Shown here: positions 10,317 to 21,000 of the stretch, piece by piece
How positions within the stretch are numbered: the first letter of the stretch is position 1
Layout: every line of letters begins with the position of its first letter
Source: Dendronephthya gigantea
Taxonomy: Eukaryota; Cnidaria; Anthozoa; Malacalcyonacea; Nephtheidae
Length of the DNA: 64,000 nt
Assembly (NCBI RefSeq): GCF_004324835.1
Contig: NW_021163045.1
Span: 62,001 to 126,000, forward strand
Direction of reading: 5' to 3'
The notes under the pieces: generated by a model
The model's input: only the letters and a program-made list of their open reading frames with translations
The model's database searches: none
Told to the model about the DNA's origin: nothing
Translations under genes and position numbers: made by a program

Positions 10317-12720
10317 TGGAAAAATGGCGAAATATGGTTTTCTGTGTCATTTATATGGTGCAATCATTTCTAAACACGATAAATCGTTCGTGTTTGTAAT
10401 TAATGATTTCTCTACCACACACCAGTAGCATTATTTCGTGCAAGGTAAGAATTGTCAATTATGTAAAACGAATTTCTTAGAACGACATCATGCCAAGTGC
10501 ACAAGTAAGCTAAGAGCATGCTTAAGAGTACAGTATTGGCTTAACGACAAAAAACTGCACGCATAAAGTGAACACAGAAGCACCTGATGTGTATATCCAC
10601 CTCACATAATGCTGTATTAATTTATACTTTTAAAAGAGATATATCCGAGCATAATAAGAGGTAGGGAAAATATATGTTTTTATTTTCGCCGTTTACATTT
10701 TAGAGAAATTTGAGGACACGGAAATAATCTCAAATTACAATTCTGATAATACGTATTTTGTACATAACTAATATTTTGAAGTTTTAACTTTTTCGAATTA
10801 ATATTTTTCATTTGGATGATTTTGAAAATATAGGAAAAATTGACTTGTGAAATAGATTAAGATGTTAAAGATGCCTTCGGATAGAAAAACTTTTATTTAA
10901 ACTAATGCCGGTAAAAATCTACAATTTTTAAGCTTTTTAGATTGTTTTTGAAAAGGTACACGGGTAGATTTTGTATTTTAAAATATGCACATATTGCAAT
11001 GACATGTGGATTTATTTTTGCTAAAATTGTAGTGTTTAAGTCTATTCGCTGCACAATTTTAATTATAGTTGAATTTCATAGCTCGAGAGTTGTACTTGAT
11101 ATAGGATTTTACTTATACGACGTTGATCATTCAGCAGAAATGAGTATTTCACAAAAAAATTCACAAAAATTTTACATTTTGAAATATGTGTTAATTGCTT
11201 CAAGCTAGGGAATTTTGCCTGCATGCATGTCTAGTAGAAGTATTTACCCCCAATTAGCAGAATTAGCGCGAATATTTCATGTGGTGATATCATTACTACT
11301 ACTTTCTCCACAGTGCTAAATACGACATCGTGCAAAGTGCTGCAGTATGCATTAGGCTTTAAGTGCAGGTTTATATAAAGTAGTATATTGGCTTAATCAC
11401 AAGTAATTGCACGCATAAATTGCATGAACGTAATACAAAAGTAGCTAGATCATGTGTAGATAGCTACCGTATATAATATTCTACTTTCAAAGAAAATATA
11501 GAAGAAGAGGTAGGAGAATTTCTGCATTTTTAATCCAAGGTTATTAGGTTTTCGGGTTAAAAAACAGTTGAAAATTTTAACAAGTTTATTAAAATTCAGT
11601 AAAGCCAAAAAATTCTCCTCACTAAAAATCACATTTTATATATTTTTTAAAAATTCGAATGGACAGATCGGTCGTGTTTGCGATGAATCACTTCTGTAGC
11701 ACACGTGCACATGTAGCAATATTTGGTGCATGTTAACGCCCGTGCATATTTACCGCTACGACATCATGCCAATGTCATGACGAAAAATCACATTTTATCT
11801 TCTAAAACAATTCGCATGGGCGGATTTTTTACGTGTTGTCATGAATGATTTTTGTAGCACACATAGCGCACGCCCGACGATATTTCCTACTACGCGACAT
11901 CATGCCAAGTGCATAAGTAAGCTACGAGCATGTTTAAGTAAAATACAGGCCTATAACGACAAGTTCCTGACGCGTAGAGTGCAATAAATAAATAAGTCTT
12001 GTGTATATATCTTTCACACATAATATTGCTTAACGTAAAAAAGCAATAATTTTACACTTTCAAGAGATATCCGAGTCAGCTGAGAAGTAAGGGAAATTTC
12101 GGTTTTTTAATGTAAAATTTTAAGCATCTTTGGAACAAAAGGTGGGCAAAAAGAAACAAAATATTTTATAACATTCTACGTTTTAAAACTTGGCGAATTC
12201 CCGTTATAACATGGGGAGCTATGATTCATGCAATTTTTAACGAATATATCGCCAGAAGACTCAATATTATTTATTTCCTCTCTTATGTAGTTTTTGTTAT
12301 TTAAAATTAACTTACAATACTGTACTCTACAAAATTGCACACTGTATACAAAGTTGACAATTCTTCGACTAAATTAGCGCCTCGTTTTATTCTTGAATGT
12401 AAAAATTTACCTTCCGAATTGCTATGCTCTTGGATGTATATACTGTTTCCTAGACATGTTTTAATACATTTGCTATTTGAAACATATGAAATTACTAATG
12501 TGGAAAAATGGCAATATAGGTTCTCTGTGTAATTTATATGGTTCGAATTCAATCATTTTTAACACAATAAATCGTTCGTGTTTGTGATTAATGTTTTCTA
12601 TAACACACACCAGTAGCAATATTTCGTGCAAGGTAGCAACTGTCAATTAGCTACGTAAAACGAATTTCCTACAACGACATCATGCCAAGTGCACAAGTAA
12701 GCTAAGAGCATGCTTATAAG

Positions 12721-12874
12721 CAGGGGCGCCGGAATATCGATAATAGCGGGGGCAGATATTCATATATTCGTGTTCCGCATTATTAACTCCTTTTGAAATC
12801 GATTGTTTTTACGATCTGCGAACACGAATATATGAATATCTGCCCCCGTTATTATCGATATTCCGGCGCCCCTG
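12721..12874. mobile_element. hAT-type MITE (154 bp)
   Basis: Ends CAGGGGCGCC..GGCGCCCCTG are inverted and the element is flanked by an exact 8-bp duplication, CTTATAAG. The outer 60 bp of each end pair almost perfectly. Other array monomers (10520, 42080) show the site without the insertion. The 8-bp duplication and CAGGG ends fit hAT. There is no coding capacity. Confidence 0.85.
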
Positions 12875-14291
12875 CTTATAAGTTCAGTATTGGCTTAATG
12901 ACAAGAAACTGCACGCATAAAGTGAACACAGAAGCACCTGATGTGTATATTCACCTCACATAATGCAGTATTAATTTTATACTTTTAAAAGAGATATATC
13001 CGAGCCAGATAACAGGTAGGGAAAATATATATATACTTATTTTTGCCGTTTGCATTTTGGAAAAATTTGACAACACGGAAATAATCTCAAGTTACAATTC
13101 TGATAATACGTATTTTGTACATAACTAATATTTTGAATTTTAAAACTCTTTTGAAATAAATTAATATTTTTCACTTGGCATTGGATAGATTCAAATAAAT
13201 GGTAAAAATCTACAATTTTTAGGCTTTTTAGTGTGTTTTTGAACAGGTACATGGGTAGATTCTGTATTTTAAAGCATGCAAGTATTGCCCGGCATGTGGA
13301 TTTATTTTCGCTAAAAATTGTAGTATTTAAAACTATTCGCAGCACAATTTTAATTATAGTTGAATTTGATAGCTCGAGAGTCGAAATTATGATTGTACTT
13401 TATATAGGATTTTACATATACGACGTCGATCATTCAGCAAAAATGAGTATTTCACAAAAAAATCGCAAAGTTTTACGTGTTAATTGCTTCAAGCTAGGGG
13501 ATTTTGCATGCATGTATGTCTAGTAGAAGTATTTACCCCCAATTAGCAGAATTAGCGCGAATATATTTCATGTGGTGGCATCATTACCACCTCTTTCTTT
13601 ACAATGCTAAATACGACATCGTGCAAAGTGCTGCAGTATGCATTAGGCTTTAAGAGCAGGTTTAAATGAAGTAGTATATTGGCTTAATCTTGAATAATTG
13701 CACACATAAGTTGCACGAGCTTAACACATAAATAGCTAGATCATGTGTAGATATCTACCGTACATAATAATATACTTTTAAAGGATATAGGAGAAAAGGT
13801 AGGAGAATTTCTTCATTTTTAGTCCAAGGCTATTAGTTTATTAGTATAGAAAATAATGGAAAGTTTGAAAAGGTTTAATAAAATTCAGTAAAGCCAAAAA
13901 ATATGAGTGCACAATAATTTACATGCACTTTCAAGAGATATACGAGCCAGCTAAAACTAAAAGGTTAAGAAATTTTGTGTTTTTTAATATAAGATTTTTA
14001 GCTTGTTTGGAACAAAATAGTTATCAACAATAATGAAAACAATGTATAACATTTAAATTTAATCGTTTTAAAATTTGGCGAATTCCGCTTACAATCATTG
14101 GGCATAGCTGGGCCATGATTCATGCAATTTTGAATGAAATAATCGCCAAGAGTGTATATTTATCATTTCAAGCAAAAAAGTGCGTTTTATGCGTATAATA
14201 GAGGAAAGCGATTATGTAAATTTTTGAAATATATGTAAGTTAAAAAATTGCACTCTACAATATTTCAGGTTGCATGTATAATAATGTAAAG

Positions 14292-14442
14292 CAGTGGCGT
14301 AGCTAGCCTGACGATTTTTTCCGCTATGTAAATTTCTAGTTATTATAATTATTCATGTCTTTAGAAATCTATTGTTTTCACAGTCAGTGAACACTAAAAT
14401 ATTAGCATAACGGGACAAATTGACAGGCTTGCTACGCTACTG
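14292..14442. mobile_element. hAT-type MITE (151 bp)
   Basis: Ends CAGTGGCGTAGC..GCTACGCTACTG are flanked by ATGTAAAG and ATGTAAAA, a near-exact 8-bp duplication. The matching site at about 43510 in the B-C array (ATGTGAAGTGGAC) is empty. Termini and duplication length fit hAT. Confidence 0.8.
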
Positions 14443-15522
14443 ATGTAAAATGGACAACTCGTCGGCCAAGTTAGCGCCATTATAGCGTTACCAATTGCGA
14501 TGCTCTTTGATGTACTGTTTACAAGACATGCCTGAATACATTTGCTGTGTGAACTATATGAAATTATAAAATAACATGTATATTTAGGCCATCCAAGCAC
14601 GGAAATTTAAAAGTTTTAAAGAATTTAAATTTAAATTCAGGCCTTGTCATTGTTATATTATAAAACAATTTTCGGCTTGTGTTTCGCGCGCTTTTCTAAA
14701 CTCTCGCAACATTCCCGCGTGTTTGGATCAGGCCATCGAAACACGGAAACCATTAAGTAATTTTATATCACTAATGTGCATGATAAAACGCTAAATTGGT
14801 TCTCATGCAGTGTCATTCCGATGATTCCATCATTTCTAAACACGATAAATCGTTCGTTTTTATAATGAAAGAATCATTTACCACACTCAATGCGCAGTAG
14901 CATTATTTGTTTCATGTGACAACCGTCAATAACTTACTACGTATATTCCCTAAGTAGGCTACGAGCAGGTCTATAAGTACATTGTAGGCCTAACGCGTAA
15001 AGTGAACACGAAAATTTGAAATATTGATTTATTTCAAAGGCAAACAGGAGATAAATAATTTATTATATTGAAATTCAGAAAGTGCTGTTTTGTACAGTGT
15101 AAATTCGTGAGTAAGTCAATAACTTACTACGTTTATATTCCCAACAACGACATCATGCCAAGTGCACAAGTAAGCTTAGAAGCATGTTTAAGTACAGCAT
15201 AGGCCTGATGACAAGTTACCGCACGCGGCATAAAGTAAACACAGATATACACCTGCATGATCTGTGTATCCACATCACATAATATTGCTTAATGTATAAA
15301 GAAGCATTATTTTTATTCTTTGAAAAGAAATATCTGAACCAGATAAGAGGCGGGGAAATTTTTACAAATACAAATGAACCTGTTTTCCATGAATGCCGTT
15401 TTTATCGAATATGACGTTTCAATAATCTTTGAAATTCATTTGGCGATTCTACTTGTCTGATATTGCTAGGTAGCCTGTTCCACAAAACCGCACCACTATA
15501 ACTAAAGCTGTTTTTAAGACAA

Positions 15523-15752
15523 TTGGTGCGGGCCAATATGGATTACATGGGACCGTTGCCAGGGACCATTCGAAGGAACAAACACATTTTAGTTGTTGTC
15601 GATCATTTCACCAAGTGGTGTAAAGCGTTTGCAACACCCGATCAAAAAGCCAGCACAGTTGCGCCACTCCAGGTTTGGCCCCAAACAGTCTTGCACTCAG
15701 ACCAAGGCAGAAATTTTGAGAGCACGCTGCTGCATGAAATATGTAAAGTATA
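15523..15752 (+). mobile_element. Ty3/gypsy integrase fragment (fossil)
   Basis: A scrap of about 230 bp encodes part of an integrase catalytic core (MDYMGPLPG, DHFTKW, VLHSDQGRNFES). No other part of an element and no LTR is attached. It is related in kind to the decayed copy in gene C but is a separate relic. Broken and old. Confidence 0.75.
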
Positions 15753-15784
15753 AATTATGGGTATATGGTGGGTAGAAAGAAATG

Positions 15785-15990
15785 AGAAACCCGGAATGAG
15801 AACCCCCGGAATCTTTAAAACCCGGAATGAGAATCTCTGGAATCGTTAAAACCCGGAATGAGAATCTCCGAAATCTTTAAAACCCGGAATGAGAATCTCT
15901 GGAATCGTTAAAACCCGAATGAGAATCTCCGAAATCTTTAAAACCCGGAATGAGAATCTTCGGAATCTATGAAACCCGGAATGCGAAACA
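15785..15990. repeat. Minisatellite, about 31-bp unit
   Basis: About six to seven copies of a unit like CCCGGAATGAGAATCTCCGG plus AATCTTTAAAA occur. Two variants alternate (CTCTGGAATCG and CTCCGAAATCT), giving a secondary period of about 62 bp. An inverted partner lies about 1 kb downstream at 16878-16958. Confidence 0.85.
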
Positions 15991-16877
15991 TATAAACAAA
16001 GTGTGATATTTTACTGATAAAATAACATCCCGTTCAATATATTAAGAAAGTTGTGTCATTCGATATCAACTTTTATGCATAAAAAACAGTCAATTATCAT
16101 ATTGCTGTGTTGGTTTTACACCTGCATTGGAATATGGACAATTAAATGGCAGAAGTCATTCAATACGATGGAATTATGAATGAATACATGTCCACATGAC
16201 ATGAAAAAACGTTACAAAGTGAACTTACTATCTTTTGTGTAGTCAGGTGCATCATATCTTCTGTGATTAAAAATGTTAAAAGTAAGTTTTGTCAAAAAAA
16301 AATAATATTACTATTAACATTGAAAATAGTTTAGAAAAGCTAGCACTCAGTTCTAGCTCTAATAAACTGAAAAACACTGAAACCCTTGCCCTTCCCTGCC
16401 CTTACCATTTCAATGCTTAATGGTAGTAACAGGTCTCCTCCTGGGTGTAACCCGGGGTGCTCCCAGTGTAGCCAGATTTGGTACATTTTTTTCCACTAGA
16501 GCCAGTCGGACGCACATAGACAGCCCAATCTGATTTTAATCACACCACAATTAGACCAGAAAGTGGAAGTTTAGCTAGATTTCAGCATGCATCTTTTGAA
16601 CAAATGAAATTATTACCATAACCTTTCCTTAGAAGAAAGAAATCAAAGGCCTACCTATAACAATATTAATTTAATATCTTGTTTATCCAGCACACACCAT
16701 AGCCTTTGGTTAAAAAAGCAGCACTTGGTTTGTCACTAGCTAATTGTTTTCCGAACAGGTTGACAATATTTCACTTTGTTGTATATATGACATTTCAATT
16801 GTCATTTACTTAGGGTTGTTGAACTGTCACATTAATTTGCTGGGGTGTAAAGGGATTCAAATTGTTTACATGTTTCT

Positions 16878-16958
16878 CATTTCGGAGATTCTCATTCCGG
16901 CTTTTAAAATTTTCTCGTTCCCCGTTCCTTGATTCCCCGTTCCAGGTTTTAAAGATAG
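16878..16958. repeat. Inverted partner of the minisatellite
   Basis: GGAGATTCTCATTCCGGCTTTTAAAA is the reverse complement of the 15785 unit, followed by CCCCGTTCCTTGATT-type units. With the left array it frames about 900 bp like the tandem-repeat arms of a foldback element. The B-C spacer has a matching right end at 44415-44575 but no left array. Confidence 0.65.
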
Positions 16959-16999
16959 CCTATTGAAGAGAAATTCCGAAGAATTTTCAGCAATATTAT

Positions 17000-17340
17000 G
17001 TTAACAGGTAAGCACTAATTTCTGCTGAGAGCCGTCTGACCAGTGACTATGCCTCATATAGTTACTGGTGAGGGAGCCAATAAGAATGCTCGAAAGCCAT
17101 TTTTCCATACTGAAATTATACATGCATGCAAAGTCCCCTCGCCTGAGGCAACAAACATATATTTTACAGTGAAATTCTGTAATACTCGTTTCTGCTGAAT
17201 GATCAAAGTCGTAAAGTAAAGGTATCAAATTCGGCTATAATCATAATTGTGCTACAATTTTTAACGAAATTTCAATTACTTTTCAAACATATTCACCTTG
17301 AAAAATGTATACTTTACCAAATTTTACAATTTTACGATTC
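17000..17340 (-). repeat. Inverted copy of an array block next to the gene B promoter
   Basis: Read on the minus strand this matches the 13225-13520 block: the GTAGCACAATTATGATTATAGC, GAATTTGATA, CATTCAGCAGAAACGAGTATT and GCATGCATG landmarks appear in the same order. A second inverted copy lies at 44760-45060 before gene C. No gene is supported. Confidence 0.65.
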
Positions 17341-17429
17341 ACTTTTTCGTATATTTTTAAGACTATACAAACGAAAAATGCTATTTAAAAAATGTTACAA
17401 TTCAAAATATCAATTATGCTGACGTGACC

Positions 17430-17620
17430 TAAATTTTTATTTGGCCAATCGCACGTTTGTAAACGTTTGCTAGTTACCAGTTTCAGTAACTCGTCTTGAA
17501 CTCACGCATGCGCATAACTTTGCATTCCCGAGCGTAATTTAAAATCTCCGGACGGAATTAGTACCCTCGCACCGACTCGGGATAATATAAGATTAGGTCT
17601 GGCTATAGCTTAGGAAATTA
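17430..17620 (+). promoter_or_regulatory. Gene B promoter region
   Basis: This segment is kept between genes B and C while its surroundings drift. It contains CGCACGTTTGTAAACGTTTGC (imperfect palindrome), CACGCATGCGCATAACTTTGC (NRF-1-like half site), and a relatively GC-rich stretch GAATTAGTACCCTCGCACCG. The translation start lies about 250 bp downstream. I see no convincing TATA box. The transcription start is unknown. Confidence 0.5.
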
Positions 17621-17719
17621 TCTGCTTCATTTGAATGACGACGAAACTAGCTGATTGAAAATTTTCAATGTCGATTTTAAAAAAAAACTTTAAAAGGAAT
17701 AATTTATAACATTTGAATT

Positions 17720-17772
17720 TATTCCCAAAATTAAATTTTGTTCCCGAAATTAAATTTTGTTCCCAAAATCGG
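17720..17772. repeat. Short tandem repeat in the gene B leader
   Basis: Nearly three copies of TTCCC(A/G)AAATTAAATTTTG occur. The same run is at 45435-45480 ahead of gene C, so it predates that duplication. Confidence 0.7.
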
Positions 17773-17862
17773 TACTACGAGCACAAAGTCATTATGCAAA
17801 TTGCAACAATTTATCATTGTTCACCAGGAATTTTTTATTTCGAAAATGATTGCCGTATTCGA

Positions 17863-18085
17863 ATGATGATTTTGATATATTTTGGTGGAAATCTGATCAA
17901 TGGAAACGAGGATATCCCCATTTGTCACAAACAATTGACTGAACTTAAAGATGACGTCAAAGCATGGCAGACCAGATGTTTGAACGCAAAAATTGGAAAA
18001 GAGGTTAAATCTCAAACTTGTCAGACGGCGAAGGAATACCACAAGAACAGAATGCGTATACATGTGGACATGTGTTTCTATGATG
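17863..18085 (+). CDS. Gene B exon 1: signal-like start and four-cysteine N-terminal region
   Basis: The chosen start is the ATG pair opening [14 protein letters not shown], a short hydrophobic stretch that could act as a signal peptide. Gene C has an in-frame ATG six codons earlier; in B a one-base difference puts that ATG out of frame. The next 60 residues are charged and probably helical, with four cysteines (IC, RC, TC, MC) spaced about 13-19 apart. I recognise no family. The donor is GATG/GTACTT. Confidence 0.6.
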
Positions 18086-21000
18086 GTACTTAAATTAATT
18101 ATGTTTTTTAACGTACAACGACTTTTTTAGGTAAATTCGACTACAATCATGTGCAAAAATTGAGACACGGCGATTACACCTAGTATCTACCCCTCTCCCC
18201 CCAAAGCAATGTCGTTCCTATGATACCAAGTTATTTGATTGACCGAAATATCACTCTCAACATTGTCAATGGGTGAAGGGAAAAATAAAACGAAAAACTT
18301 TACAAAATAGTTGTCAAAATGAAAAAAATATGTTTAAAATAGGTAAAGTCTCATAATTTTTGCACATGATTGTAGGTTCACGTTCTAATGAAATTTTCTA
18401 AAAAAAAACCGCAATAAATAACATGCGCTCGAAATAGCGAAAAACAGTCATAGTTTTATAATGAAAACGATGTTCAGTTCTCATTTCGACAATACAACGG
18501 ATTTCTGATATTATTTTTTGCACAAATTATAACATCCGCCGTAATCTATTGCAAATACTACAATTTAATTAGCTAGGAGGATTGCAATTTGAGCATTAAT
18601 TTCACCCTTTGCCAGTGTAATTGCACTGTTGTATTAAGCCAATGAAATCAGTCTTAAGTTTACTGATTCAAGGTGAGGAGTTTTTTTTTTCTAGGCCGGA
18701 CATAAATTCCAAAATTCCAACTTTACCCATCTCTAAAAATTTTCATTTCCTAGGACCTTACCAGAGCAATATTTGTTCTTGGGTAACCTGCGTGGAATCT
18801 TATCGGTAGATTTGACTACACTTGATGACACAGTGATAATCTCTAGTAAACAAAATGTTAACTCGCTAGATATTGATACGGTGGACAAGAAAATATACTT
18901 TGCAGAATATAGGAAAGCGATTTATCGAGCGAACTACGACGGCACAAATGAAGAAGTCGTTGTAAAAGATGCATTGGTGTTAGCATTAACAATCGATTGG
19001 ATAGGACGTCGTATTTTCTGGAGTTGTAGCCACCCAGGTAGCATTACTGTGGCAACATTGGACGGCAAGGATAAAGGAAGGCTAATTCCATCCTTCACTG
19101 CTTTCGGATTAGCAATTGACCCCATCGCAGGGTAAGTATTGCATATTAAAGTAACCTGATGCAAGGGCCGTTTTTATTGCAATTCTCTCTTTTCTGCTAC
19201 TTTCGCAATAATTTTGTTATTAATATTCAATGATGGTTTTTTACGACAGTCAAAGTGTCAATGAAGCCACACACCTAGAATTATTCATACAAAACCATAA
19301 TGCTCCACCTTTGCTTGACTAACCCCTTCTGGTCTTAAGCTTCTGGCGGAATATTATAAATGGCTTCTTCACTTTCTCTAAGATGGCTGTTTTTCCATCG
19401 AAAGGAAAATGTTTTGAAGACGTAAAAAATCTTTAAATGTAGTTGTTAATTACTTGTGATGTACACCATGTAATTTATTAAATTTCTAAGCTTTCGGCCC
19501 GTGAGCTCAGGCCATCATCAGAGAAAAGTTTAATTACAAACAAACTATGTACGTAAGCACATCACGCAACAAAGTCACGCAATTATAAACGGTTAAATTA
19601 AGAAGAGATAAAGGTTCTACTCTAATAGAAAAACTAAGCATGCAAGAACTAGAGCAAACAAGAACATAATTATGTTATCAAGAGGTCTCCCTTCCTTTAG
19701 AATAGTTTTGTGTTTGAATATCTCAATAGATTCCCTAGTTATACGATGAAAGTAATTGTTCACAGGAGCACGAAGGGTTGATTCTTCCCACTTAAATTTG
19801 TGGTCGTTTTCTTTTTGCCTGACTTTCAAATTACGTTCGGTTTCGCCGATATATACCAAACCGCATTCATGCACAAGGTATACGGTATACGCCGGGTTTC
19901 TGGTTAGCTGGAGTTTTATCTTTGTGAGAATATTATAGTTGCTCTATTTTTAGATGAGAGCTATGAGAAACTTTAATATTGTTATTTCTGAGGATTCGCT
20001 CTATCGCGTATGAAGAAGAACCGATGAAACGGATGCAAACTGTGTTGATAGGTTCATTTTCATTATAAGTAGTAGGTTTAGGTCGGGTGAAATCCAGGTT
20101 GATTTGTTTATCGTGAAAGCCATTACAAGAAAGGACTTGCTGGAGATTGTGTAATTCAATGAGGAAATTATTGATCTACTTAAACTTTGCCTTTCCTCAA
20201 CTTGCTTCCAGTGGAGAGATCAATTCTATTAACAAACAAGTGGCACAGCCATGGGCTCGCCTCTCTCTCCAATCCTAGCAAATATATTCATGGAAGACTT
20301 CGAAAGAAGCACTAGCCAACTGTCAATTCAAACCCAAATTATGGAAACGTTATGTGGATGACGTTTTCTTTATTAATTTTGGTCTCACGGTATTGAAGAA
20401 CTAAATCATCTTCTGGAATATCTCAATGGTCTACACCCAAATATAACCTTTACCATGGAAATTGAAAACCAGCAACATTCTTTACCATTTCCTAGATTCA
20501 CCCGAAATCCTAGTGGCTTCCTTAACTACTCCGTCTACCGAAAACCCACACATACTGTTACCGCTACCTCAACTATCGATCGTTCCATCATCCTAGAATT
20601 TTGACCTCTGTTTGCAGAACCTTAGTCCCCCGGGCCCGTGCCCACTCATCAACTATTAATTACACCATCTCCAGCAAGTCCTTTACCTGGATTTTACCCC
20701 ACCTAAACCTACTACTGATAAGGAACCTATCAACACGGTTTGCATCCCTTTCATCGGTCCTTCTTCTTACACAATTGAATGTTTTTCATAGCTCTCATGC
20801 TTTCGCACGTCTCTGTGCTTGCGTACGTAGTTCGTTTGTAATTAGAAATTTAATAAATTACATGGTGTAAATCACAAGCAATTAACAACTATATTTAATA
20901 ACCCCATGCAAAACTTCAAAGAACATAACCTTTAAATGACCTTCTGATATTTTGAAATTTAATATCTTACCTGAATCACGGTATTTGCAGCCACTGTCAT

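Larger units (their letters stand above)
9300..15400. repeat. Higher-order tandem repeat array, A-B spacer
   Basis: A landmark, GACATC(A/G)TGC(C/A)AAGTGC, recurs at 9635, 10484, 11324, 11896, 12676, 13615 and 15149. Sequence context sorts the monomers into types in the order a-b-c-a-b-c-d, with a period of about 2.1-2.2 kb once a 154-bp insertion is removed. Monomers share conserved blocks such as TAAGCTA-GAGCATG. No coding region is supported. Related arrays flank the large transposon in the B-C spacer. Confidence 0.75.
19440..20929. mobile_element. Penelope-like element, inverted dimer
   Basis: Two 5'-truncated Penelope-like copies lie head to head, with centre near 20180. The minus-strand copy (about 20170 down to 19440) ends in a GIY-YIG domain; the plus-strand copy (about 20190-20880) carries RT-domain sequence. 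Both outer edges share the same 3' end (TAGTTGTTAATTACTTG.. and complement). The 9-bp sequence CTTTAAATG flanks the whole unit (19431-19439 and 20930-20938). Gene C has the empty site near 47113. One integration event therefore delivered both arms. Confidence 0.8.

Noticed and set aside
15785-15990. Regular 31-bp repeats that could be mistaken for a CRISPR array.
   Set aside because: The repeats are contiguous with no unique spacers, and the DNA is animal nuclear sequence; it is a minisatellite.
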